Assembly (NCBI RefSeq): GCF_023507745.1 | Contig: NZ_JALPZO010000045.1 | Span: 17,965-81,964 of the forward strand | Direction of reading: 5' to 3' | Length of the DNA: 64,000 nt | DNA from: Vreelandella olivaria | GTDB lineage: Bacteria > Pseudomonadota > Gammaproteobacteria > Pseudomonadales > Halomonadaceae | Shown here: positions 48,001 through 57,264 of the stretch, piece by piece | Numbering within the stretch: position 1 is the first letter of the stretch | Layout: each line of letters opens with the position of its first letter | Notes under the pieces: model-generated | Databases searched by the model: none | What the model saw: only the letters and a program-made list of their open reading frames with translations | Told to the model about the DNA's origin: nothing | Made by a program: the position numbers and the translations under genes

Positions 48001-48984
48001 TCATTGGCCAGGAACCCAACGATTCTCCGGCCCATGGGCCAGGAAATCCGGGCGCCGCTTGGCTGCCGCAAACGGCTTGACACAGCGGTTGTCGGGTCGA
48101 TTAAACACAAAAAATACGTTACTACGTGGATCCGGTGACAGATTGGCGTTTGAGGCATGAAGTGTATTGCAATCGAAGAGCAACAACCCACCCGCTTTTC
48201 CTTTTGGTGCTTCAATGCCGTGTTCTGCCACCAGCCTGGTTAACGCTTCCAGGCTGGGAACGCCCACCTCTTGCGCTTTCAATGAACGTTTGTGATTGTT
48301 TTCCGGAGTTTCTCCTAAGCACGGTACAAACGTCCTATGCGAGCCGGGAATCAACATCAACGGCCCATTGAATTCATGATTGTCGGTCAGGATCAGCGAC
48401 GCGCTGATGGCGTGCATATTCGGCATACCATCTTCAGCGTGCCACGTTTCAAAATCGGAGTGCCAATTAAACCCTTTGCCCACAAACCCAGGCTTGTAGT
48501 TGATTCTTGACTGGTGCACATAAGGGTCATCACCAGTAATTTGCCGGGCTGCACCTGCCAGACGTTCATCACAAGCTAACTGACCCAACCGCTCAGACAG
48601 CATGTGCACAGCAAAAAGCGACCGTATTTCATTGCTCTCAGGCTCGGTAACGCTAAACTCCTTATCCCGGTAGGCATCGTGGGCCATTAACTCATTGAGC
48701 TCTTGGCGCAATTCATCAAGCTCAGCACCACCAATCAGATTCGGAATAAATAGAAAACCGTTGCGCTCAAACTCATCCAACTGCGCTTCGGTGAGCGGCC
48801 CGGATAAATGGCGCCCTTTAACCACTCCGTCATGGCGTGGCTGAGTCAGCGCTGCCGGGGCTTTGGATAACCGCGTCGGATAGAGGTCTTTGACCTTTCC
48901 CTTTTGTGCCGACGGTACATCGGTCATTTCACTGTGCTGCTTATGGGCGGTCACAATATTGAGGGAAGTATTGCTGACTGTCAT
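48001..48984 (-). CDS. ectD: Ectoine hydroxylase
   Basis: EctD converts ectoine to 5-hydroxyectoine using Fe(II), O2 and 2-oxoglutarate, giving osmotic and heat protection. The 327-residue protein has the EctD signature FNWHSDFETWHAEDGMP with iron ligands H175 and D177, and the distal ligand H276 in LFDCNTLHASN. MLIPGSHRTFVPCLG is another strongly conserved element. The N-terminal ~30 residues extend beyond shorter EctD proteins. No ectABC genes lie in the window, so ectD is unlinked here. Confidence 0.97.
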   Translation of the reverse strand: MTVSNTSLNIVTAHKQHSEMTDVPSAQKGKVKDLYPTRLSKAPAALTQPRHDGVVKGRHLSGPLTEAQLDEFERNGFLFIPNLIGGAELDELRQELNELMAHDAYRDKEFSVTEPESNEIRSLFAVHMLSERLGQLACDERLAGAARQITGDDPYVHQSRINYKPGFVGKGFNWHSDFETWHAEDGMPNMHAISASLILTDNHEFNGPLMLIPGSHRTFVPCLGETPENNHKRSLKAQEVGVPSLEALTRLVAEHGIEAPKGKAGGLLLFDCNTLHASNANLSPDPRSNVFFVFNRPDNRCVKPFAAAKRRPDFLAHGPENRWVPGQ

Positions 48985-49160
48985 CTAATCCACTCCTTGT
49001 AAGATTAAATTTCAGATCACATGTGTTTCCTTAAACACACACTGCAAGGGACAAGGTAGCCAACCTGAAAGCCCCTGCAAGCTGGAGCCAAGTGCTTTAT
49101 AACGTGGGTGATGAGAAAAAAATTTTAACCGCAGTTTTGATACATAGAGGGAATAAGATT

Positions 49161-49616
49161 ATGAAGTATAAATGGCTGAATGCAGTGCTTATTAGCCTGC
49201 TGTTGCTGACGGCGGGGTGCCAAACTGCTGCATCTCCAGATCAAAACAGCGAAGCACCTGATGAACCCCTCACCAACACCTATTGGAGGCTGGACTCCCT
49301 GAACGGGAAGACGGTTACAGGAGCTGAGAATTTTCGCGAAGCGCATATAGTGCTTCATAATGACAACCATCGGCTGGCGGGATCGACTGGCTGTAATACG
49401 CTCGTTGGCAGCTACCGTGTCGCCAGGGAGAGCCTGACATTTGGGCAAATCGCCACTACGAAAATGGCCTGCCCGGAAGCACAGATGCGCAACGAACAGG
49501 CAATGTTAACTATCCTGGGACAGGTAGGTCATTGGCAGGTGAGCGGAAGCACTCTTTCGCTCAAGGATGCCGATGGCAACCTATTAGCACTCTTTGAAGC
49601 AGTACATCTCTTTTAA
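49161..49616 (+). CDS. META-domain lipoprotein (HslJ-like)
   Basis: A 151-residue lipoprotein: a signal peptide with lipobox LTAGC, an acidic linker, and a META domain (NTYWRLDSLNGKTV, RLAGSTGCNTLVGSYRV, FGQIATTKMACPEAQM). HslJ-type proteins are envelope proteins tied to heat or antibiotic response; no specific role is established here. The ATG at 49161 follows GAGGGA. The longer frame upstream has no signal. Divergent from ectD. Confidence 0.9.
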   Translation: MKYKWLNAVLISLLLLTAGCQTAASPDQNSEAPDEPLTNTYWRLDSLNGKTVTGAENFREAHIVLHNDNHRLAGSTGCNTLVGSYRVARESLTFGQIATTKMACPEAQMRNEQAMLTILGQVGHWQVSGSTLSLKDADGNLLALFEAVHLF

Positions 49617-49626
49617 CTATTCTTCA

Positions 49627-49647
49627 AGGGGGCCTCATCAGCCCCCT
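49627..49647 (+). terminator. Hairpin after the META-domain lipoprotein gene
   Basis: AGGGGGC-CTCATCA-GCCCCCT forms a 7-bp stem 10 bp after the stop, followed by GTT. The T-run is minimal. It lies between two convergent genes and probably serves either. Confidence 0.6.
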
Positions 49648-49658
49648 GTTACTACTGA

Positions 49659-51788
49659 TTATTTCCCAAACCGATAGCCCAGCAGCCGCATGGCGTTGAG
49701 GGTCACGAGCACAGTTGCTCCCGTATCAGCCAATACCGCAATCCACATTCCTGTGAAACCAAGCGCGGTTGAAACAAGAAAAAATGCCTTGAGACCCAGA
49801 GCAACCGCCACGTTCACTTTGATATTGCCAAGCGTTGCCTGAGATAGTGCTATCAACTGGGCAATACCAATCAGGCGGTTTTTTAGTAACGCAGCATCGG
49901 CTGTTTCCAAGGCCACATCCGTTCCTCCTCCCATCGCTATCCCCACGTCAGCGGCAGCGAGCGCAGGAGCATCGTTAATACCATCTCCCACTTTGCCAAT
50001 GGGGCCTCTGCCATGGGAATTTAATTCCTTGATATAACGAGCCTTATCTTCTGGCATTAATTGACCGTGAGCTTCAATGCCCAGCATATCGCCAATGGCA
50101 CGTGCCGTCCGCGTATTATCACCACTCAGCATCACAGACTGAACACCCAACTGGGACAACGCGGCTAATGCCGCTCGTGCATCCTCACGCGGCTCATCAC
50201 GAACCGCCAACAGCCCTAGCACCTGTTGCTCTTCAAGCAAAACAGCTACGCTTTTACCGTCTTCCTCAAGCGCATGGATGCTCTGTTTCAGTTGATCAGA
50301 CACCGCTACTTTAGTATCGAGCGCATGGGGTGATAAAAGCGCCAGCGATTTACCATCCACTCTCCCACTCACCCCTTTTCCAACCTGAGCCTGGCCCTCT
50401 TCAAGGTTCCCCAAACCGAGTCCGGAAGCCTGGGCATGCCCAACAATAGCCTTGGCAATAGGATGGCTGGAGCCACTTTCCAGCGTTGCAGCCAACCGTA
50501 GCAGCGCTTTGGAATCAACCTGTTCCTGGAAGCTCACGATATCCGTAACGGTGGGCTTGCCCTCCGTTAATGTTCCCGTTTTGTCGAAAGCTACCGTACG
50601 TAACTTACCAAGCTGTTCCAGTACGGCCCCTCCCTTAATCAGTAATCCCTGTCTGGCACCTGAGGATAAACCTGCCGCGATGGCCGCTGGCGTTGAAATG
50701 ACCAGCGCGCAAGGGCAGGCAATTAGCAGCAGTGCCAGTGCCCGATACACTGACTCACTCCAGCTCAACAGTGACAACAAGGGGGGGATAATTGCCATTA
50801 AGAGCGCTGCAGCCACGACCGCTGGCATATAGTAATAGGCAAAGCGGTCTATAAAGCGAGCTACGGGGGCCTTGGCTGCCTGGGCTTCTTCAACTAATCG
50901 GATAACGCGAGCAATGGTATTATTGTCACTGCTACGCGTTACCTCAACCTCCAATGTGCCACTCAGGTTGATGGTACCCGCAAAGAGATCATCCCCCTCA
51001 GCACGTAACCGTGGTACTGACTCACCATTGACGGGTGACTCATCCAACTCGGATGTCCCCTTGAGGACCAGTCCATCGCAAGGTACCCTGTCCCCTGGGC
51101 GCACCATCACTCTCTGCCCTGGCTGTAGGGTGTTAACGGCAACCTCCCGCTGGCCATCAGGTTCGATCAAATAGGCTGTCGAAGGCGTCAAGTTAGCCAA
51201 GGCTGAAATACTACGCCTGGCCCGTGATGCTGCCACCCCTTCAAGTAATTCCCCTACTGCAAATAAGAACACCACAACTGCCGCCTCGGCAGCCGCATCA
51301 ATAAACAGGGCTCCCACCGCAGCAATGGTCATCAGCATTTCAATGGTAAAGGGAGTACCGGCTTTCAGCGCCTTCCAGGCCGCCTGTGTGATGGGCGCCA
51401 AGCCGACCAATGTTGCAAACAGGAAAGGCCATTGACCCAGCACAGGCCACAGTAACTGGAATAAGAAAGCGGCCACAAGCAATCCACCCGTTACTATTAC
51501 CAATTGCCCTTTGGGGGTTTTCCACCAAGGCACTACTGCTTGATGCTTGCTCTCGAGGATTTCGTAGCCCAACCCGGTAATAGCTTCCTTCACTGCTTGG
51601 CGAGGTTGCTTTCCAGTTGGGTGAAACTCAACGGCTACGGCCCCTATCACTGCATTGGCCGTTACCTCTTTGACCCCGCCTATGCGGCCCACAGCAGAAA
51701 CAACCTTTCTTTCACAGCCACCGCAATCCATACCACGAACACTCAGATTGAGCACATGGGAATCTAACGGCGATGTTGACTCAGACAT
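49659..51788 (-). CDS. Zn/Cd/Pb-exporting P1B-type ATPase
   Basis: A 709-residue heavy-metal pump. An N-terminal metal-binding domain has GMDCGGC (C22, C25). The transmembrane CPC motif is at C358-P359-C360, and the phosphorylation site is D402 in FDKTGTLTEGK. The last helices keep Lys in NVAVALGLKAFFLV and D688 in VLADTGATVL, the Zn/Cd/Pb-class markers of ZntA. It is divergent from a MerR regulator and has a MerR-type promoter. GGAG precedes the ATG. Confidence 0.94.
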   Translation of the reverse strand: MSESTSPLDSHVLNLSVRGMDCGGCERKVVSAVGRIGGVKEVTANAVIGAVAVEFHPTGKQPRQAVKEAITGLGYEILESKHQAVVPWWKTPKGQLVIVTGGLLVAAFLFQLLWPVLGQWPFLFATLVGLAPITQAAWKALKAGTPFTIEMLMTIAAVGALFIDAAAEAAVVVFLFAVGELLEGVAASRARRSISALANLTPSTAYLIEPDGQREVAVNTLQPGQRVMVRPGDRVPCDGLVLKGTSELDESPVNGESVPRLRAEGDDLFAGTINLSGTLEVEVTRSSDNNTIARVIRLVEEAQAAKAPVARFIDRFAYYYMPAVVAAALLMAIIPPLLSLLSWSESVYRALALLLIACPCALVISTPAAIAAGLSSGARQGLLIKGGAVLEQLGKLRTVAFDKTGTLTEGKPTVTDIVSFQEQVDSKALLRLAATLESGSSHPIAKAIVGHAQASGLGLGNLEEGQAQVGKGVSGRVDGKSLALLSPHALDTKVAVSDQLKQSIHALEEDGKSVAVLLEEQQVLGLLAVRDEPREDARAALAALSQLGVQSVMLSGDNTRTARAIGDMLGIEAHGQLMPEDKARYIKELNSHGRGPIGKVGDGINDAPALAAADVGIAMGGGTDVALETADAALLKNRLIGIAQLIALSQATLGNIKVNVAVALGLKAFFLVSTALGFTGMWIAVLADTGATVLVTLNAMRLLGYRFGK

Positions 51789-51822
51789 GGCGTTACTCCA
51801 GAAATCCGCTTAACCTGTTTAA

Positions 51823-51853
51823 ATCTTAAGACCTATAGTAGCTAGAGGTTCAA
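51823..51853 (-). promoter_or_regulatory. MerR-type metal-responsive promoter/operator of the P-type ATPase gene
   Basis: ACCTATAGTAGCTAGAGGT (51831-51849) is an inverted repeat with 7 of 8 arm matches. On minus it lies between TTGAAC (-35, 51848-51853) and TAAGAT (-10, 51823-51828), separated by 19 bp. That overlong spacer with a dyad inside is the defining MerR-family arrangement, in which the metal-bound regulator untwists the promoter. The operator also abuts the ribosome site of the divergent regulator gene. Confidence 0.88.
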
Positions 51854-51864
51854 GGAGAACATTG

Positions 51865-52335
51865 ATGAGTTTTCCATCATATTCATCACCGCAATCAATA
51901 AGTATCGGTCATCTGGCAAAACGCACCGGCTGTAAGCCCGAAACTATTCGTTATTACGAGCAAATTGGGCTGTTGGGTGAAGCCAAACGGACGGAAGGTG
52001 GGCAACGGCGCTATTCTGAGGCCACCGTGCAACGCCTAACGTTTATCCGTCATGCCCGTGATTTTGGATTTTCGATAGAAGCGGTACGAGAACTGCTGAA
52101 TATGGTGGATAGCCCCTTAACGGACTGCCAGCAAATAGATGCCATCGCCAAGCACCATTTGAGAGAGGTAGAATCGCGTATTCAACGGCTTGAAGCCCTA
52201 CGGGAGGAGTTACAGCGCATGGTGACTCAATGCTCAGGAGGCAGCGTGGAAAGCTGCCGCATCATTGAGGTGTTGAGTAATCATCGGCTGTGCCAGCATC
52301 AGGAAGTACATGGCGGCGCATCGGATCTACGCTAA
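51865..52335 (+). CDS. MerR-family heavy-metal-responsive regulator (CadR/PbrR/ZntR type)
   Basis: A 156-residue MerR protein. The DNA-binding region is ISIGHLAKRTGCKPETIRYY with a wing in EGGQRRYSE. C88 (DCQQIDAIA) and the C-terminal pair C123 and C131 (QCSGGSVESCR) are the metal ligands expected for divalent-metal sensors; C23 in the recognition helix is a further PbrR/CadR-like feature. The ATG at 51865 follows AGGAGA. Divergent from the metal ATPase, whose promoter it should activate. Confidence 0.93.
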   Translation: MSFPSYSSPQSISIGHLAKRTGCKPETIRYYEQIGLLGEAKRTEGGQRRYSEATVQRLTFIRHARDFGFSIEAVRELLNMVDSPLTDCQQIDAIAKHHLREVESRIQRLEALREELQRMVTQCSGGSVESCRIIEVLSNHRLCQHQEVHGGASDLR

Positions 52336-52404
52336 CGCTTATGCACTATGGCCTAGAGGCCTGAAGGATGTCGTGTTTTTCATGTTCTCTAGTACTAGCC
52401 TGTG

Positions 52405-52957
52405 AGTGCATGGGTGTCAGTGAGTCCTGCTACCACTATCGGCCCAAACGGCGTTCTGAGAACGACGTCATGGCCGATTGCTGCTGCGCTTAACGACGGC
52501 CAATAAGCGCTGAGGGTTTGGGCTTTGCTACCAGCATTTGCGCAATGTGCGGGATTACACTTGGAATCATAATCGCGTTTACCGCATTTATCGGGAGCTT
52601 GAGTTGAACCTGCGCATCAAGCCCAGGCGACGCTTGAAGCGAGATAAGCCGGATGCCTTGAGAGTACCGACGGCTCTCAGCCAAGTATGGTCTATGGATT
52701 TTATGAGTAACTCGCTGATCGACGGTCGAACACTGCGAACCTTCAATGTCATCGAGTGGCGGGGCAAGCCGACTCAAAATGCCTATATCGAGCGGTTTAA
52801 TCGGACGGCACGGTATGAATAGTTGGAGTTGCACCCGTTCCACTCGGTCAGCCATGCACAGGAACTCGCGACTAAGTGGCGATGGCAATACAAGAACGAG
52901 TGCCCCCATACCGCTATCGGAGGCACCCCACCTCGGCAACGACTGATGACAGCTTAA
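52405..52957 (+). pseudogene. Decayed IS3-family transposase (OrfB) remnant
   Basis: Reading through damage gives IS3-family integrase fragments: GVSESCYHYRPKRRSEN near 52410, then in another frame WNHNRVYRIYRELELNLRI and QVWSMDFMSNSL, then QNAYIERFNRT and AIGGTPPRQRL ending at 52957. Lesions: a frameshift near 52470, a TGA where Trp is expected near 52513, two apparent in-frame internal losses (after TFNVI and after EWRGKP, removing catalytic Asp/Glu surroundings), and a TAG again in place of Trp near 52820. No intact OrfA or terminal repeat was found. It is inactive. Confidence 0.85.
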
Positions 52958-53010
52958 GTTTCTACGGATAGCTGATTCGTAAAATGGGGGGATTACAAAG
53001 GAAATGCGAA

Positions 53011-54708
53011 CTATCTCTCCAATAAGTTTTGGTAGTGGTGGGGTAGACGCATCGCCACTAAGTCCTTGCGGCGTACAGCGCTGTTAGGGTAAGACGACTC
53101 TAGATTGCTCGTGTCAATAGTAAGCTGAACGCAGCCAGTTGCACTGGTTAAGAGAGCCTCCTGTCGAGGAAAACGGAAAGTATCCGGGCCAAATATTCCG
53201 CTTATCCCTGGCAATCCCAACTCGGGCTTATAGACATTGGCGAAAGCGAAATAGCAGTTATTCTCGCCACCGCGTACCCGGTAATGGTGCCAATGGTGAT
53301 CATCCGGGCCGGTAGGGATAGGAGCAGACTGATTAATATGAGTACCAGGATGCGCACAATGAAAGGGGCCCGGTAGGGCAGCGGGGCAAGCGATTATGTC
53401 GCATCCCCGCAGGGCCAGGATACGCCCTGCTTCGGGAAAATCGGCATCATGGCCAATTAGTACTCCAACGCGACCTAACGGTAAATCACAGCTTACCCAA
53501 CGCTCGCCAGGCGTCGCCCATTCTCGGTCAGCATCGCTTAAGTGAATCTTACGATAAACCGCTAAGACGCCCTGTGAGCCAACTAGGGCGGCAGCATTGT
53601 AGAGATTTCCATCCGCCTGCTCCGCGAAACCAACCACATAGTACTGCCGATGTTGCTGAGCAAGCTGACATAGCGTATCGAAAACGCCGTGATGCTGTGT
53701 GATGGGGTTGAGAGCGCCAGCGTCTAGCCCCGTAAGGGCTAACTCGGGTAATACTACCAGCTCAGCATGCTCTGCCTGAGCGATCAGGGCGAGACATTGG
53801 GAAAGGTTATCATCAAGGTTGTTAGTTGGAGAAAATTGAGCAACGGCACTATTACTTACTTTGCCCTTGGGCAGTGGTTGATGGCCATAAAGCCTGAAAA
53901 AGTCTAGTGGATTCCAAGCGTATGTTTGATGCAGCAGCTCATGATAGAGCGCTGGACGGCGCTCGCTGGCCAACGGGCCCGTGACGCGGTCAGTATCAAT
54001 CTCACCCAGCACGACACCATCCCCACTATCTCGGCTAGCCTGGATATGTCCATCCGGTTCAATCACGCAGCTCCCCCCACTGAATTGCACGCCCCGCTCA
54101 CATCCCCAGCGGTTACTTTCGATAAGATAGCAGCCATTTTCTCTGGCACGACTCATCCAGTAAGGAGCCGGTGCGCGCTCAGCAAGCCAATTACTCAGAT
54201 GGCAAATGACATCGGCTCCTTGCAAAGCCACCAGCCGTGCGGTTTCGAGAAAATGAATATCCATACAAATGAGCAGTGCAATACGGCCCAGCGGCGTCTC
54301 GAACACTTGATGGCCGCTGTCGCCTGAGGCCGCCCATTTTGGCTCGGCGATATAGGGGTGGCTTTTACGGTGCTTGCCCAGATAGCCCTCAGGGCCAATC
54401 AATACAGCGGTGTTGTAGTAAAGCCCATTGGTCACATCTACTTCTGGCAGGCCAATAACAATATAGCAGTCAAGCTTCGCCGCCAGCGCGGCAAAGCATT
54501 CGGTTGAAGGCCCAGGTACCGGCTCTACATAGGGAGCTACTTCTTCCCTGTCATACCAGCAGTAACCAGTAAGCCCCATCTCCGGGGTGATGATTAGCCG
54601 CGCACCAGACGCAGCTGCCTCTTCCACCAATCGCTTCAAAGCATCAATATTCCGCTCTTTGGCAAACATTTCAGGCTCAAACTGCACGGCGGCGGCAAGG
54701 TATTTCAT
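53011..54708 (-). CDS. Tandem nitrilase-superfamily (carbon-nitrogen hydrolase) protein
   Basis: A 565-residue protein with two nitrilase-fold domains. The first (residues ~1-260) has an intact Glu-Lys-Cys triad: E43 in TPEMGLTGY, K115 in GKHRKSHPY, C148 in LLICMDIHF. The second (residues ~285-550) has E322 and K387 but Gly419 aligned to the catalytic Cys (LIGHDADFPE), so it is probably inactive. Such enzymes hydrolyse nitriles or amides. The gene is last in an amide cluster, 17 bp after the acetamidase/formamidase gene; GGGGAGG precedes the ATG. Confidence 0.88.
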   Translation of the reverse strand: MKYLAAAVQFEPEMFAKERNIDALKRLVEEAAASGARLIITPEMGLTGYCWYDREEVAPYVEPVPGPSTECFAALAAKLDCYIVIGLPEVDVTNGLYYNTAVLIGPEGYLGKHRKSHPYIAEPKWAASGDSGHQVFETPLGRIALLICMDIHFLETARLVALQGADVICHLSNWLAERAPAPYWMSRARENGCYLIESNRWGCERGVQFSGGSCVIEPDGHIQASRDSGDGVVLGEIDTDRVTGPLASERRPALYHELLHQTYAWNPLDFFRLYGHQPLPKGKVSNSAVAQFSPTNNLDDNLSQCLALIAQAEHAELVVLPELALTGLDAGALNPITQHHGVFDTLCQLAQQHRQYYVVGFAEQADGNLYNAAALVGSQGVLAVYRKIHLSDADREWATPGERWVSCDLPLGRVGVLIGHDADFPEAGRILALRGCDIIACPAALPGPFHCAHPGTHINQSAPIPTGPDDHHWHHYRVRGGENNCYFAFANVYKPELGLPGISGIFGPDTFRFPRQEALLTSATGCVQLTIDTSNLESSYPNSAVRRKDLVAMRLPHHYQNLLER

Positions 54709-54725
54709 ATTTACCTCCCCGCCCG

Positions 54726-55724
54726 CTAGCGTGCTTGCCCAACAATGGACTTGAGGATGGAAGCACCCAATGTATATTTTGGATCCACCATATTGCCCAA
54801 CCGCACTCGTCCTGCCTGGGTAAGAAGCATGTAGGCATCTATTTCATCGAAATCGAACTCTGCGGCTAGCCAGCGAACCAGCTCTCTGTAGGCAATCCGG
54901 GTGGCATCTTCCATGGGGCGCGCTGAACCAATGGTCATGTAAAACTGTTCGTTTTCCAGGCGCGGCCACTTAAAAGTCCAATCTTTAATCAAGTCGACCT
55001 GAACGGTGGTAACGGTAGGATGCTCAATAGCAACGCCGCATAACTCACCATCTCCCTGTGCTGCATGGCAGTCGCCAAGATAAAGGTAGCCGCCTTTGGT
55101 ATGTATCGGTAGATAGATCACCGCACCAGGAGCCACATCGGGTAAGTCCATATTGCCGCCGTAATAATCGGGGACCAGCGAGCTAATCGACTCAATCTCC
55201 GGCGACACTCCAATGGTGCCAATAAAAGGCTGATAGGGAAGGGTAATTTTATCAGACCACTTCACGCCGATATCAGCGTCAACCGCCACTTTTTTTACCC
55301 GCTCCGGGATCGGTGTGTTGAGTAGTGCGGTATCCCCGGTCGCCACTAGCCCCCCAAATTCTGTAATCAGCGCCGTCGTACCACAAGGCTGAGGACCACG
55401 TGGTTTCATGTCGCGGGTATAAACCGCAAGGCAGTCGCCCTTTTCCGCCCCTTCTACGTAAATCGGCCCGTTCTGCGGATTGAGGTAAGGTAAATTAAGT
55501 AGCTCGCTTGGCTTGTCACTCTCCGAGCGAAGCTTCCCTTCGAAAGCATCATGGGTTTCCGCACTGACGATATCGCCAGGCTGGATATGCAGCACGGGCC
55601 TGGGGTTAGGCCCAAGCGTATAGTGGTACTGACCTTGAGCTTCCTCGGTAAGGTAGTGAGTGGTACCAGGCTTACCGTTGGCGACGGCGCGACGTGCCAT
55701 AATGGAATGATCAAACCAGTTCAT
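54726..55724 (-). CDS. Acetamidase/formamidase (FmdA/AmdA family)
   Basis: A 332-residue amidase releasing ammonia from formamide or short amides. GDIVSAETHDAF is the conserved metal-site entry, GPIYVEGAEKGDCLAV and IGTIGVSPE follow, and YLGDCHAAQGDGELCGVAIE is the family hallmark with Asp/His/Glu residues. Position between the amide transporter and the nitrilase-like gene supports amide breakdown. AAGGAG precedes the ATG. I do not assign formamide over acetamide. Confidence 0.93.
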   Translation of the reverse strand: MNWFDHSIMARRAVANGKPGTTHYLTEEAQGQYHYTLGPNPRPVLHIQPGDIVSAETHDAFEGKLRSESDKPSELLNLPYLNPQNGPIYVEGAEKGDCLAVYTRDMKPRGPQPCGTTALITEFGGLVATGDTALLNTPIPERVKKVAVDADIGVKWSDKITLPYQPFIGTIGVSPEIESISSLVPDYYGGNMDLPDVAPGAVIYLPIHTKGGYLYLGDCHAAQGDGELCGVAIEHPTVTTVQVDLIKDWTFKWPRLENEQFYMTIGSARPMEDATRIAYRELVRWLAAEFDFDEIDAYMLLTQAGRVRLGNMVDPKYTLGASILKSIVGQAR

Positions 55725-55838
55725 TGTGCTACTCCTTTTGAGTACGTTCAGTCATCGCTCCGGCAACTGCAGGCGGGAGCTTGTGTCATGGTTAAATAAA
55801 AACCGCTTTGCATGACCACATTCAGGCCACGCGCGCCC

Positions 55839-56555
55839 TCAAACCGCCAGAATGCGACGCATGGCGTCACGGTCACAGAGTTGCTCTGCCGCGAGCTCGC
55901 GGGTGATTTGCCCCTTATCCATGACGTAGCAGCGCTGCGCCGTCATGATCATGTCCAGGTTCTGCTCGACGAATAGAATGGTTACGCCCAGCTCGCGATT
56001 GAGTTTGAGGATGTTGCGTGAGATATCCTTGACGATATTCGGCTGGATGCCTTCGGAGGGCTCATCAAGTAGCATCAGCTTCGGTTTGCCTACCATAGCC
56101 CGACCGATAGCAAGCTGTTGCTGCTGTCCACCGCTAAAGGTGCCTGCTCGCTGATTAGCCCGTTCGCGCAAAATAGGAAAGAATTCGTAGACCCGCTCAT
56201 AGTCGACACCCTCGCCGGGCTGTTGGAGCATCTCGCCAACCTTGAGATTCTCCCAGACGGTCATGCGCGAGAAGACCTCGCGTCCTTGAGGGATATAACC
56301 AATGCCCAAGCGTGCACGTTGGTGAGATTCGAGAGCGCTGATATCCTGGCCATCAAAGCGGATAGCACCCTGCCGATGTTTGAGAAGACCAATCAGCGTT
56401 TTCATTAACGTCGTCTTACCGACGCCATTTCGGCCGATAACGGCAACTATCTCGCCGCGTCCAACATTCAAGCTGACCTCTTGCAGCACGGAGGTGGTAC
56501 CGTAGCCGGACGTGACGCCCTCAACGCTCAATAACTTTGTATTATTCGTCGTCAT
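55839..56555 (-). CDS. Urea/short-chain amide-type ABC transporter ATPase (UrtE/LivF type)
   Basis: A 238-residue LivF-like ATPase: Walker A GRNGVGKTT, signature FSGGQQQQLAIGR, Walker B LMLLDEPSEGIQP, then LFVEQNLDM. SEGIQP and LGIGYIPQGREVF are typical of the UrtE branch. I start at ATG 56555, which overlaps the upstream ATPase gene by 14 bp; a longer in-frame start is unsupported. Works with the four upstream genes. Confidence 0.92.
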   Translation of the reverse strand: MTTNNTKLLSVEGVTSGYGTTSVLQEVSLNVGRGEIVAVIGRNGVGKTTLMKTLIGLLKHRQGAIRFDGQDISALESHQRARLGIGYIPQGREVFSRMTVWENLKVGEMLQQPGEGVDYERVYEFFPILRERANQRAGTFSGGQQQQLAIGRAMVGKPKLMLLDEPSEGIQPNIVKDISRNILKLNRELGVTILFVEQNLDMIMTAQRCYVMDKGQITRELAAEQLCDRDAMRRILAV

Positions 56556-57264
56556 CGGCTGTCCCCAGGTAAATACGTGCGACCTCTTCGTTAGCCTCGA
56601 TTTCGTTGATCGTGCCTTCGGCAAAGATTTCACCGAAGTTCAGTACGGTGACCTTATGAGCAATCTGGCGTACAAACTCCATGTCGTGCTCAACCGCCAA
56701 AATGGACATACCCTCGCGATTGAGTGCTTTGATCATTTCGCCCGTGCGCGCCGTTTCATCGGGCGTCATGCCCGCTGTAGGTTCGTCAAGAAGTAGCAAA
56801 CTCGGCTCTGTGCTCACCGCCATGCCGATCTCAAGCCACTGCTGCTCGCCGTGCGAGAGTTCACCCGCAAGTTCTCCGGCCTTGTCGGTAAGCCTTACAA
56901 AAGCGAGTGCTTTGTCGATAGCCGCTGTCATGGAATCGCCATGCAGATGGTTCTGAACTGCGATCTGCATGTTTTGCCAAACGGGCAGCTCAGAGAAAAT
57001 ACCCGGCACCTGAAACTTGACGGCAATGCCCTGTTTCACGCGCTCAAAGGAACGAAGCTGGGTGATTTCCTGGTCTGAGAAGTAGATCTTCCCAGCGCTT
57101 GGTTGGTGCTCACCGAGCACAAGCTTGAAAAACGTGCTCTTCCCAGCGCCATTTGGGCCAATCAAGCAGCGTATTTCACCAGGCTCCATTGAGAAGTTCA
57201 CATCTTGCGCAACTTTTACGCCGTCGAAATGTTTATATAAATTTTCGGTTTGCAATAGGGTCAC
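56542..57264 (-). CDS. Urea/short-chain amide-type ABC transporter ATPase (UrtD/LivG type)
   Basis: A 240-residue LivG-like ATPase: Walker A GPNGAGKSTFF, signature LSHGEQQWLEIG (SHGE as in UrtD/LivG), Walker B LLLLDEPTAGMTPDE, and VEHDMEFV. FQVPGIFSELPVWQN is the Q-loop. It overlaps the permease gene by four bases and the next ATPase by 14. Confidence 0.93.
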   Translation of the reverse strand: MTLLQTENLYKHFDGVKVAQDVNFSMEPGEIRCLIGPNGAGKSTFFKLVLGEHQPSAGKIYFSDQEITQLRSFERVKQGIAVKFQVPGIFSELPVWQNMQIAVQNHLHGDSMTAAIDKALAFVRLTDKAGELAGELSHGEQQWLEIGMAVSTEPSLLLLDEPTAGMTPDETARTGEMIKALNREGMSILAVEHDMEFVRQIAHKVTVLNFGEIFAEGTINEIEANEEVARIYLGTADDDE

